Shown: in pieces, positions 26,397-34,507 of the stretch | Position numbering within the stretch: the stretch's first letter is position 1 | How the letters are laid out: each line of letters begins with the position of its first letter | NCBI GenBank assembly: GCA_003242885.1 | Contig: QKMZ01000013.1 | Location: 1-64,000, forward strand | Reading direction: 5' to 3' | From: Candidatus Melainabacteria bacterium | Lineage (GTDB): Bacteria; Cyanobacteriota; Vampirovibrionia; Obscuribacterales; Obscuribacteraceae | Length of the DNA: 64,000 nt | Translations under genes and position numbers: made by a program | The notes under the pieces: model-generated | What the model saw: the letters and a program-made list of their open reading frames with translations, nothing else | Databases searched by the model: none | What the model was told of the DNA's origin: nothing

Positions 26397-27482
26397 CTAA
26401 AACTTCCAGTACGGCGCGTTGGTCAAACGTTCGTTGCCGTCTTTCGTCACCACCAGGTCGTCTTCGATACGCACGCCGCCGAAACCGTCGATGTAGATGC
26501 CGGGCTCGTCGGTGACGACGGTGCCGACTTCGAATGCATCGTGTTCGTAATCGAAGGGGTCATGAGCGACCAGTCCAAGGCTGTGCCCCAGACCGTGCGT
26601 GAAGTACTGTCCATAACCGTTTTCCGCGATGTAATCGCGGGCGATTTTGTCGAACTCTTTGTAGGTGATGCCTGGTTTGAGCCCGCGGCGCGCCGCTTGA
26701 TTGGCTTTGAGGACGATGTTGTAGATTTCTTGAATGCGCTTGCTCGGTTCTTTTCCGGGCACGAACGCGGTGCGCGTTATGTCCGAACAGTAGCCGCCCG
26801 GAAACAAGCCGCCGAAATCCATGATGACAGGCTCACCGGCGCGCAACTTCCGATCGCCTGTGGCATGGTGCGGAATAGCCGAATTTGGTCCGGCAGCGAC
26901 AATCGATGTGAAACTGTTGCTGATAGCGCCGTAGCGTCTCAGCCGCATATCCAGCTCGAAAGCCACTTCATTCTCGGTCATGCCGGCGCGCATAATCGCT
27001 GCCACTTCGTTGTAAACCTTGCTGGTGATGCGGCAGGCTTTGCGCAAGAGCTCCACTTCCTGGGCGTCCTTGTACTGCCTGAAGCGCTCGACCACGTGCT
27101 GCGTTGCAACCAGCTTGCCCTTCAACTCGCTTTTCCAGATCTCGGCAATCGAGACAGGAACGTGAGCTGCCTCGAAGCCGATGCGGCTCGTCTTGGTGAG
27201 CTTGGCCAGCGCCAGCGCTTCGTTGATGTGGTCGGTGAATTTCTTGCCGCGAATGACTTTGACCAGCTTGTAGTCTTTCGCTTCGGCAACGGCGCGTGTG
27301 TAGTAACGCGCGTCGGTGACGATGAAAGCGTGCTTTTTGCTGATGACGAGAACACCGGTGGTGCCGCCAAATCCGCTCAGGTAGAGCACGTTTTGGTTGT
27401 CGCCTTCATGGACGCGCACGAGAAGCGCGTCAATTTTGTGCTTTGCAAGCGACTGCTGCAGTTTTTTCAATCGAGTATTCAT
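26397..27482 (-). CDS. Xaa-Pro aminopeptidase-like M24B metallopeptidase
   Basis: This 361-residue protein has an N-terminal creatinase-like domain (~1-125) and a C-terminal pita-bread catalytic domain. The metal ligands are visible: the Asp pair in MDFGGLF and YCSDITRT, His in THGLGHSLG, Glu in TDEPGIY, and Glu in VRIEDD. The family removes N-terminal residues preceding proline, or is a related dipeptidase. It sits between leucyl aminopeptidase and the APH kinase in the same direction, which suggests a peptide-recycling cluster. Confidence 0.93.
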   Translation of the reverse strand: MNTRLKKLQQSLAKHKIDALLVRVHEGDNQNVLYLSGFGGTTGVLVISKKHAFIVTDARYYTRAVAEAKDYKLVKVIRGKKFTDHINEALALAKLTKTSRIGFEAAHVPVSIAEIWKSELKGKLVATQHVVERFRQYKDAQEVELLRKACRITSKVYNEVAAIMRAGMTENEVAFELDMRLRRYGAISNSFTSIVAAGPNSAIPHHATGDRKLRAGEPVIMDFGGLFPGGYCSDITRTAFVPGKEPSKRIQEIYNIVLKANQAARRGLKPGITYKEFDKIARDYIAENGYGQYFTHGLGHSLGLVAHDPFDYEHDAFEVGTVVTDEPGIYIDGFGGVRIEDDLVVTKDGNERLTNAPYWKF

Positions 27483-27516
27483 GACTGAATACTCTAGCAG
27501 ACGTTCAAGCCCGAGT

Positions 27517-27542
27517 GTAGGGGAGGTTGGAGCCTCCCCTAC
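27517..27542 (-). terminator. 10-bp hairpin between pepA and the M24 peptidase
   Basis: GTAGGGGAGG-TTGGAG-CCTCCCCTAC is a perfect 10-bp stem, ~85 bases after the pepA stop on the minus strand and 35 bases before the next gene. It lacks a U-run; it may end pepA transcription or mark an mRNA processing point. Confidence 0.45.
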
Positions 27543-27625
27543 TACCGGACAACGGCTGGCGGCGACAGTCAGCCTCTTGGCCGACTACCGCACACCAGCC
27601 GCTGCTTGCCCTGGCTTGCCGCGAA

Positions 27626-29152
27626 TTACCGCTTCTTGGCGAACTCGGCGGCCAGCTCCACCAGCGTCTGCACCGAGAAGCCGGTTGAGCCCTTCGGGTC
27701 GACACCGAATTCGCGGTCACGGAACGCCACCGACGCGATGTCGAGGTGGATCCACGGCAGCTCTTCGCCGGCGAACTGGCGAACGAACCAGGCCGCAGTC
27801 GTCGCACCGGCACCGGCAGGACCGCCCGTGTTCTTCAGGTCGGACATCTCCGCCTTGTTGAAGTCACGCAGCTCCGGCCACATGGTCAGGTGCTCGTACT
27901 GCTCGCCGACGCGCTCACCGGCAGCCTTCAGCTGACGCGCGAAGGCGTCGTTGTTGCTGAAAAGACCGGCAGCCACGTCGGAGTTGACCTGGCGAATGGC
28001 GCCGGTCAGGGTGGCGACGTCGACGATGCGCGTCACGCCCGCGTTGCGAGCGTAGGTGATCATGTCACCCAGGGTCAGGCGACCCTCGGCGTCGGTGTTG
28101 TCCACCTCGACCGTGATGCCCGACAGCATGCGGATGCGGTCACCCGGCTTGAAGGCGCGGCCGCTGACCATGTTCTCGACCGGAGCCATGTAGGCCTTGA
28201 CCGAGATGGGCAGCTGCAGATTGGCGATCGCCTGCATCGCAGACAACACGGCACCGCCGCCGGACATGTCGCGCTTCATGTGGCGCATGCCGTCAGCCGG
28301 CTTCAGGTCGTAGCCGCCCGAGTCGAAGCAGACAGCCTTGCCGACGTAGCCGAGCACTTCCTGCGTGGCGCCGGTGGGCGGCGTGTAGACGAGCTCGATC
28401 AGGTAATACGGCTCGTCCGAGCCCTTGCCGACGTTGATGATGCCCTGGGCACCGATCACGGCCAGCTCTTGCGGACTGAGCACCTTGCAGGTGATGAGCC
28501 CGCCGGACTCCGCGGCGACGCGCTTGGCCTCTTCGACGAAAGCCGTCGGGGTCAGCTCGCCGGCCGGCAGGTTGGACAGGTCGCGCGCATAGTTGACCGC
28601 CTGAGCGACGATCCGCCCCTTGGCCAGCGACTTGCGCACCTTCGTGCCCACCTTGTGCTCGGAGAGGTAACGCACCTCTTCCAGCTCCGGACGCGCGGTG
28701 TAGCCGAGCACGCCGACCGTCTTGTTGTGGTTGACTTCGTAGTCGACGAGCAGCGACACGGTGGCAGCCAGCTCAGCGAACTGAGCAGCGCTCACCTTGG
28801 TGCCGGAGAGCGTCGTCTCGGCCACCGTCACCTCATTGATCTTCTGCGCGCGAGCCAGCTTGAACGCCGCCACCAGCGCCTTGCGGAGCTTGGCAGTGGT
28901 CAGTTCGCTGCGCTTGCCGACGCCGAAGAAGATGGCGCGCTTGGCGGCGATGGCGCCGAACGGATAGGTCAACATCGTCTGACCGACGGCAGCGGTGAAC
29001 TTCTCCAGCTCGCACTGAGCCTTGACGTTGCCACCAGAGGCGGTGTTGAGGTGATTGAAGAGACCCGACTCGGTCTCCCCTTCGAAAGCAGCGATCAGAA
29101 GCGCGTTGGTGTCGATCTTGGCGAAACCGCGCTGAGTTGTGTTGAACTTCAT
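27626..29152 (-). CDS. pepA: Leucyl aminopeptidase (M17)
   Basis: This 508-residue protein has the M17 signature NTDAEGRLTLGD. It also has the metal/active-site segment KAVCFDSGGYDLKP, then MKRDMSGGGAV, and VATLTGAIRQ near the C-terminal half. The enzyme is normally a cytoplasmic hexamer with two metals, removing N-terminal residues. ATG 29152 is preceded by GAGGT; a longer frame adds seven unsupported residues. Codons are very strongly G/C-ending, more than in any neighbour, consistent with high expression or different ancestry. Confidence 0.95.
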   Translation of the reverse strand: MKFNTTQRGFAKIDTNALLIAAFEGETESGLFNHLNTASGGNVKAQCELEKFTAAVGQTMLTYPFGAIAAKRAIFFGVGKRSELTTAKLRKALVAAFKLARAQKINEVTVAETTLSGTKVSAAQFAELAATVSLLVDYEVNHNKTVGVLGYTARPELEEVRYLSEHKVGTKVRKSLAKGRIVAQAVNYARDLSNLPAGELTPTAFVEEAKRVAAESGGLITCKVLSPQELAVIGAQGIINVGKGSDEPYYLIELVYTPPTGATQEVLGYVGKAVCFDSGGYDLKPADGMRHMKRDMSGGGAVLSAMQAIANLQLPISVKAYMAPVENMVSGRAFKPGDRIRMLSGITVEVDNTDAEGRLTLGDMITYARNAGVTRIVDVATLTGAIRQVNSDVAAGLFSNNDAFARQLKAAGERVGEQYEHLTMWPELRDFNKAEMSDLKNTGGPAGAGATTAAWFVRQFAGEELPWIHLDIASVAFRDREFGVDPKGSTGFSVQTLVELAAEFAKKR

Positions 29153-29262
29153 GATTTTGTACCTCACGGTCATGCTCGGCGGCGCCTCATCACGACAAGT
29201 GATGTGGCGCGCCAGGAGCGTTTCTGAAATTGCAGACTTGTTTTGGTTCAGCCGCGAACGAC

Positions 29263-29955
29263 TTAACCGTTGAACCTGGGATCCCCAGGCAGGATGAGCA
29301 ACGACTTGGGAGGAGCCGGCGGCGGGGGCGGAGGCACCAGCTTGACCGGGTTTTCCCAGATCTTCGAGTTGGGGATGATGATCGGTCCGGAAGCCGCTTC
29401 GACTTTCGTGGACAGATACTCGATATCGACGACTTTGCCCTTGGCGTCAGCGATGCCGACAACTTCGATGTGTTGTCCCACCTCGAATTTCGGCATCAGC
29501 TGCAGGAGGGCGCCGCTAATGACCTCTTTCATCATGCCTTGCAAGGCAAGAGCGAGGGCGGCGCCGAACAAGCTAACTCCAAGGAAAAGCTTGGCGAGCA
29601 AGTCGGGTGCGAGCATGGACGCGGCAATGAAAATGGCCACGCTCCAGTAGACTACCTGGAGCGAACGTGTGACCAAAGTCTTGCCGCGATTGCTGGCACC
29701 TGAGCGAGCCAGTGCTTTACAGACTCCGTTGGACAATGGCGAGTAGATCAGGTGAGCGATGCTGAGAAACAGCGCGCACACCAACAAATCGCCGACCAGC
29801 GGCAGAAGCGCTTTGCCATAGCCTTTGAGAGTGTCGATGATGCTCTGATGCAGGCCGGCCGGCATCCAGTTCGTGAAGGATGCAACGATGACCAGGCCAA
29901 GCAGAATGAGAGTGGGCAGGGCTTTCCTGAGCCACTTCGGAAGTGCGTTGAGCAT
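29263..29955 (-). CDS. MscS-family mechanosensitive channel-like protein
   Basis: This 230-residue protein has three TM segments, then the pore-lining helix region GVSLFGAALALALQGMMKEV and the beta domain (FEVGQHIEVVGIADAKGKVV, IIIPNSKIWENPV). The usual C-terminal alpha/beta vestibule is missing and replaced by a short Pro-rich tail (VPPPPPPAPPKS). It may still form a channel in the cytoplasmic membrane, gating in response to osmotic tension. It begins the minus-strand series followed 110 bases later by pepA. Confidence 0.88.
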   Translation of the reverse strand: MLNALPKWLRKALPTLILLGLVIVASFTNWMPAGLHQSIIDTLKGYGKALLPLVGDLLVCALFLSIAHLIYSPLSNGVCKALARSGASNRGKTLVTRSLQVVYWSVAIFIAASMLAPDLLAKLFLGVSLFGAALALALQGMMKEVISGALLQLMPKFEVGQHIEVVGIADAKGKVVDIEYLSTKVEAASGPIIIPNSKIWENPVKLVPPPPPPAPPKSLLILPGDPRFNG

Positions 29956-30759
29956 AGATAACTCCCAATCACTAGGTCCGCGAATACATGGCGTGAAGCT
30001 AAATGAAAAGCTTCAAAGCCAGTACTTCGCGCGGGTTGAGCTAAACAGAGCCGGGAAAAACATGAGACGAAGCCAATAACACAAGCGCAAGCGGAGCTTG
30101 TGCAAATGTCTGTTCAAGCGTCAAAGTTTCTCGTTCGGACTGTTTTGCTTCATGTTCGAGTCGATACTCGCGCCGAACGGTAAGGTTCAGCACGGTAGAG
30201 AGATTTCCAATTGAGAAGAGCTGTCAAATCTGACGATTTGGACTTATGCGGTCTTAAAGACTCTCCTGTAAGTTGAACGAAAGAAACTAACGATTTAGGC
30301 TACTAATAAGGGTCTTGAAATCACAAGATTTCTTTCTGAGAAGCACTTCAGCATGCACCGACGAACTCCATTATTGGCAACATGTAATGAAGCGCCGGCT
30401 AGCGCAACTCTGACAAGATTGAAGCGCGCTCATTTTTCGGCGACTCTTTCAAATTCGAGAGTGCCACCACGGCCGGTGATCGCCAGCTCCGATAGCTTGC
30501 GTAAGCAAAATTGTCAAGAAACAAAACTGGTGGCGCTTAGCGCTAATTTCTATTTCATGAGCTTTGAAAGTGCTTAGTTCTTTTGTTAACGTCACAGAGT
30601 TTCTTGCATATTTTTCTTCAGCTCAACTTCTCTAACCACCCTCAGAGAGTACTCCCCACAAAGATTTCCACCTCTTCTCTTCTATTTTGAAGTGAGCGAG
30701 GAAGGCCATTTTTGTGTCTGGGAATGCTTTGTGTTCAACGAACCAAGAGGAATACGAAT
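29956..30759. other. Divergent intergenic region, no convincing gene
   Basis: About 800 bases lie between the MscS gene (minus) and the helical protein gene (plus). It holds a hairpin CACAAGC...GCTTGTG (30080-30102). A 74-codon frame at 30353-30577 lacks an SD and a protein-like composition. Promoters for both flanking genes are expected here. Confidence 0.55.
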
Positions 30760-31617
30760 ATGAGCGAAACCCCTGAGGTTCATGGGACCGCAGAAAATGC
30801 CGGTACCACTGCCGCCACCCGCAAGGAGCCGGCACCCCAGATGTTTGTGCTTGCCATGAGCAAGTTCTCGCAGGCATTCGATGCCGGCGATTTCGCAGAA
30901 TGTGTCAACTGGTTGAAGCAAGCCGACAGCCTCACTGCCGGGCACCCCGATGCGGTCACCGCCCATCGTGAAGCTTGCGCCCGCGTGATCACTGCCTGTG
31001 CCGCAAAGGGCATCACCCTGGCGCTGCACACCGGCAACGTTCTGAAGCAGCATCGCGACCTGGCGGACATCATCGCCACCTGTGCCGCGTCGCTGACCGA
31101 GAAGTATCCCGACGACCAGGGCAAGCAGGCGATGGCCACCGTCATCGTCGGCTACACCAGCCAGCTTTCCAACCGCCTCAACCGCGTCATGGCAGTGGAG
31201 CACTACGTGACCAGTGCCGAGAAGCTGGACGGCGTCCTGGACAATCTGTTCGACATAATGAGCTTCTCTGTGAAGCTGGATAGTCTCTCGGAAGAAGCAC
31301 TCCCGGGACTCTGCGATCGCCTGGCACTGGCTCACACCGCTGCCAGCAACGCCGATTGCAGCCTGATGTGGTTCATCTTCAAGCGCTTTTCCGACTGGGA
31401 TAAGGCTGAGCTCTATTGCCGGCGTGCCGCGCAGTGGCTGAAGCACAATGTCGAGTCCCCCGGCAAGGTCGACCCGCGCTTTGACGAGTGCGACGCCACG
31501 CCGGTCGTAACCGCTCTCGAACGTGCCGCCGACGCCCTCAAGCGCCGCCAGCACAAGCAGAGCAAAAAGTTGCTCAAGGCTGCAGAAGCGGCGCTTGCGG
31601 AGACCACCTGCGTCTAA
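30760..31617 (+). CDS. Helical TPR-like soluble protein, unknown function
   Basis: This 285-residue protein has ATG 30760 with AAGAGGAA seven bases upstream. The N-terminus is disordered (SETPEVHGTAENAGTT); the rest is predicted all-helical with an early TPR-like hairpin (KFSQAFDAGDFAECVNWLKQ) and a C-terminal one (ALKRRQHKQSKKLLKAAEAA). There is no signal peptide. Codons are strongly G/C-ending. A strong terminator follows. Confidence 0.78.
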   Translation: MSETPEVHGTAENAGTTAATRKEPAPQMFVLAMSKFSQAFDAGDFAECVNWLKQADSLTAGHPDAVTAHREACARVITACAAKGITLALHTGNVLKQHRDLADIIATCAASLTEKYPDDQGKQAMATVIVGYTSQLSNRLNRVMAVEHYVTSAEKLDGVLDNLFDIMSFSVKLDSLSEEALPGLCDRLALAHTAASNADCSLMWFIFKRFSDWDKAELYCRRAAQWLKHNVESPGKVDPRFDECDATPVVTALERAADALKRRQHKQSKKLLKAAEAALAETTCV

Positions 31618-31677
31618 GCAAAAACGGCAAACCGCCCAAATAGAGGCGGAAGTCGTTTCAGAGCGTCATCGAACTTC

Positions 31678-31714
31678 GAAGAGCGGCACCAATGGTGGTG
31701 CCCTCTTCTTTTTT
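31678..31714 (+). terminator. Rho-independent terminator
   Basis: GAAGAG and GGCACCA pair with TGGTGCC and CTCTTC (one bulged C) around an ATGG loop, followed by TTTTTT. It separates the helical protein gene from the small membrane protein gene. Confidence 0.9.
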
Positions 31715-31773
31715 CCAAACTGCCATCAGGCTTATTTGCCTGAGGCTTAGCTAGAGAATCACTGGAGATCACC

Positions 31774-32139
31774 ATGAAATTCTTCGGACTTTTCGCCCGT
31801 GGCGCCATCGGCTCCACGCTGGCCACCTTCATCTTCAGCGCCGGGCTCTTCCTGCTCGCCGCCGGCGTCCTGCCCGTCGTGCCGCTGCTGGTGTCCTCGC
31901 TCATCGAGGGCGTCATCTTCGGCGCCGTCTTCTCGCTGGTACACCTGAATCGCCAGCCCACGTTCCTGTCGAGCTTCGGCACGGGCGTCGGCTACGGCGT
32001 TCTGTCCACCATCATCGGCGTTGTCCTCGGCACCGTTGCGACCCTGTCGCTCGGCACGCTGATCGGCGTCGTGGTCATGGGCCTGCTGCTCGGCGGTGGT
32101 GCCTTCCTGGCCTCCCGCATCGGCGGCGGCGCTCGCTAA
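31774..32139 (+). CDS. Small integral membrane protein
   Basis: This 121-residue protein has SD GGAGAT before the ATG. Three to four hydrophobic helices (~10-35, 38-58, 70-92, 94-115) are Gly- and Val-rich with few charged residues (VHLNRQP loop). The pattern resembles phage-holin-IV/DUF-type small membrane proteins, but no family can be assigned. Codon use is G/C-ending, like the preceding gene. Confidence 0.75.
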   Translation: MKFFGLFARGAIGSTLATFIFSAGLFLLAAGVLPVVPLLVSSLIEGVIFGAVFSLVHLNRQPTFLSSFGTGVGYGVLSTIIGVVLGTVATLSLGTLIGVVVMGLLLGGGAFLASRIGGGAR

Positions 32140-32507
32140 GGACTTTGAATGCCTTGCACGTCGCAAGACCTGCCTGGCATCACAAACTCCCGCGAGAAAC
32201 ACCGACAGGCGGCTCTAACTTCGGTTAGACCGCCTGGGCTGGTGGGTGAAGCCAACCCTTCATCCGCCAGTTTTCATTTCGCACACAGCTTACTACATCT
32301 TTTAGTATTTACTTCCACCAGGCAAAAATGGGGCGGTTGTTAATGCTTGGTGAAATTGAAGACAGTTGTCAAGAGTTGCACATATGATGGCAGCATCCAA
32401 CTGCAAGCCACTCTCAAAAAAAGTCCACGGTTCCGCAACTCCCCCTCACACGCCTTGAGACTAATCCCTTTCTGGAAAATGCTTCCGCATTTTCTAAGGA
32501 GCTCAGC
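32140..32507. other. Intergenic region upstream of the large TPR gene
   Basis: These 368 bases contain the UUCG hairpin near the left end and otherwise AT-richer sequence with no coding signal. The promoter and leader of the TPR gene should lie in the right half; the SD AAGGAG ends about seven bases before its ATG. Confidence 0.55.
32207..32235 (+). terminator. UUCG-capped hairpin
   Basis: A 12-bp stem with one bulge (AGGCGG-C-TCTAAC / GTTAGA-CCGCCT) is capped by the very stable C(UUCG)G tetraloop, 68 bases after the membrane protein stop. No U-run follows, so it may be a 3'-end stabiliser rather than a classical terminator. Confidence 0.5.
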
Positions 32508-34190
32508 ATGAAATTTGCCAGCAAATCACGTTCGCAAATCGATTCCAAAATTAGCCCGAAGAATAATCCCAATTCGGGACGTTTTGCCTTCAGGGCAGCG
32601 GCGTGCGCCTTTCTAATTCCACTGCTGTGCGGCAGTTTGCTCGCCGCCCAGGCAATCCCACAACGCCCACCAATGGCAGAAATTCAGCCGTTGCCGGAAG
32701 GTTCGTCAGCAGAATCTACGGTTGAAGAGCTGCTGTCTCAAGGCTACAAGCAGCTAAACGACAAACTATTTTTCTCGGCGATCGAAACGTTCACGACTTG
32801 CCTGGAAAAGGATCCGAAAAACATCCGCGCGCTGTCGGGAAGAGCAAGCGCTTACAAAGAATCGGGTGAATTCGAGAAAGCACAAGCCGACGAAAAACAA
32901 ATGCAAACATTGGATGCTGCCACCGATACTGCTGGTATCGACAAAGCCCTCTCGCCAGAACCAGGACAGCCTCACCCTGCTGAACTTGCAGCTCAATTTA
33001 TGAGCAAAGGCGACTTCAAAGCAGCGATCAACCAGCTCAATTTAGCCCTCAAGGAAAAACCAAACCAAGCCGCGCTGATTTCAGATAGAGCCGGCTGTTA
33101 TATGTTTTTGACAAAATGGGACAACGCAAAAGCCGATCTTGCTTTAGCGCAAAAACTCAATCCCAACTTAGCTTCCGCATATGCACGGCAGGCACAGCTC
33201 GAAAACCACAACAAAAATTACAGCCAGGCAATTGTAAACGCAGGTCGAAGCATTACCCTGGACCCGAAGCAGAGTCTGGCTTACAGCGTGCGCGCCAATA
33301 CGTTTTTTCAAATGAAGCAACTTCCGCAAGCAATGAAAGATGCGGAAATGGCGGTGTCAAACGATCCGAATTCCGGACTCGCTTATTACATGCGCGGTCT
33401 GCTCACGTTGAAACAGAAGAACGACAAGGCTCTCAATGACCTGACGAAATCGCTGGAATTGTCGCCAAAATTTCTCGATCCCTATTTGCCGCTGGCGCAG
33501 ATTTACGCAGACCGGCTTAAATGGGACAAATGCCTGGATGTCCTCACAAAATGCGTGAGAGAAAACCCCAAAAGCATTGAAGCATACAGGCTGAGATCAG
33601 AACTTTATTTTCTTCTGACGCGATACTCAGAAGCACTCAGAGACGCCAATACGATGGTTGAATTGCAACCCAAAAACCCGGCAGTTTATGCTCACAGAGT
33701 GCAGATTCTCATTGCACTCAAACGCGAAAATGAAGCATATCTGGACTGCGTTAAAGGGTTGAGCATTGCACCTAAATATGCGCCTCTTTACTCCGCTCGC
33801 GCCTGCCTATACATGTTTCGCGAGCAATACAATTATGGTATCGCCGATGCCACCAAGGCATTAGCTCTCGATCCAAAGTGCGCATCAGCATATGTCAACA
33901 GAGGCGCTTGCTATGCAGCCCTTGAAAAATATCTGCAAGCGGAAGCCGACTTGTTGAAGGCGACGGCGCTTGCTCCAAAAGACAAGGACGCCTGGAGGAA
34001 CCTCGGCTCGGTATGCATGTACTTGTCGAAGTATGCACAAGCAGTCAATTGCTATACAAAGTCAATTAGTATCGACCCGCGCTTTGCCTCGGTGTACCAT
34101 GACCGCGGTTCGGCATACAGAATGCTGGGGAAATACGACCTAGCCATGCGCGATCTGGGCATTGCTCAAGCTCTCGGATATACAAAATAG
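32508..34190 (+). CDS. Large secreted TPR-repeat protein
   Basis: This 560-residue protein has SD AAGGAG. The N-terminus is Ser/Lys/Asn-rich and then hydrophobic (ACAFLIPLLCGSLLAAQA), a signal with a long n-region. From ~75 to the end it is a continuous array of roughly 13-14 TPRs (SAYKESGEFEKAQADEKQ, AYSVRANTFFQMKQLPQAMK, VYHDRGSAYRMLGKYDLAMR). It probably acts as an exported interaction scaffold. It is followed by a terminator. Confidence 0.88.
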   Translation: MKFASKSRSQIDSKISPKNNPNSGRFAFRAAACAFLIPLLCGSLLAAQAIPQRPPMAEIQPLPEGSSAESTVEELLSQGYKQLNDKLFFSAIETFTTCLEKDPKNIRALSGRASAYKESGEFEKAQADEKQMQTLDAATDTAGIDKALSPEPGQPHPAELAAQFMSKGDFKAAINQLNLALKEKPNQAALISDRAGCYMFLTKWDNAKADLALAQKLNPNLASAYARQAQLENHNKNYSQAIVNAGRSITLDPKQSLAYSVRANTFFQMKQLPQAMKDAEMAVSNDPNSGLAYYMRGLLTLKQKNDKALNDLTKSLELSPKFLDPYLPLAQIYADRLKWDKCLDVLTKCVRENPKSIEAYRLRSELYFLLTRYSEALRDANTMVELQPKNPAVYAHRVQILIALKRENEAYLDCVKGLSIAPKYAPLYSARACLYMFREQYNYGIADATKALALDPKCASAYVNRGACYAALEKYLQAEADLLKATALAPKDKDAWRNLGSVCMYLSKYAQAVNCYTKSISIDPRFASVYHDRGSAYRMLGKYDLAMRDLGIAQALGYTK

Positions 34191-34243
34191 AAGAAGCGTT
34201 AGTTAGATAATAAACAGCAATAACAAGCCAAGCAAAAGTACAA

Positions 34244-34272
34244 AACGGCTCGAATTATCCTCGAGCCGTTCT
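34244..34272 (+). terminator. Terminator after the large TPR gene
   Basis: AACGGCTCGA-ATTATCC-TCGAGCCGTT is a perfect 10-bp stem, followed by a short U/C-rich stretch (CTTC), 54 bases after the stop. Confidence 0.7.
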
Positions 34273-34461
34273 TCATTGCAATCAAAATGCAACAAACGAT
34301 TTTTACTATGGTCGCAGAACACTTCTATCCAGCCAGGAAGTGTTCAATTTTTTCCAATCACTCCAAACGCAACAACCTGCTACCCCCGGGATTGCCGCAC
34401 CTGAATCTGCAGCCGCTAAGCACATACGGCAGCCGACAAATCAGGGCATATAAACAAAGAC

Positions 34462-34486
34462 AAAAGACCATCAAAAGTCTTTTTTT
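34462..34486 (+). terminator. Terminator-like hairpin in the leader of giant gene 1
   Basis: AAAAGAC-CATCAAAA-GTCTTTT followed by further T's ends 21 bases before the ATG. The stem is AT-rich and so weak. Placed immediately before a 7-kb gene, it could be an attenuator or leader structure. Confidence 0.45.
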
Positions 34487-34507
34487 CAGTTTCTCAAGTT
34501 TTTATTC

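Larger units (their letters stand above)
34191..34507. other. Intergenic leader region of the giant-gene cluster
   Basis: These 317 bases hold the terminator of the TPR gene (34244-34272) and a terminator-like hairpin with a T-run (34462-34486) just before giant 1. No gene is convincing. A promoter for the giant cluster is expected between these two structures. Confidence 0.6.

Noticed and set aside
26301..27488. Long plus-strand open frame opposite the M24 peptidase (395 codons)
   Set aside because: Antisense shadow of a gene with all metal ligands visible; no domain of its own.
27746..29227. Long plus-strand open frame opposite pepA (493 codons)
   Set aside because: It lies antisense to a clear M17 peptidase; His/Arg/Leu/Asp-rich translation is a typical shadow of G/C-ending codons. 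No family motif or SD.
30353..30577. 74-codon frame in the 29.9-30.7 kb gap
   Set aside because: No SD, Ser/Arg/Asn-rich non-domain composition, and no continuation of an operon.
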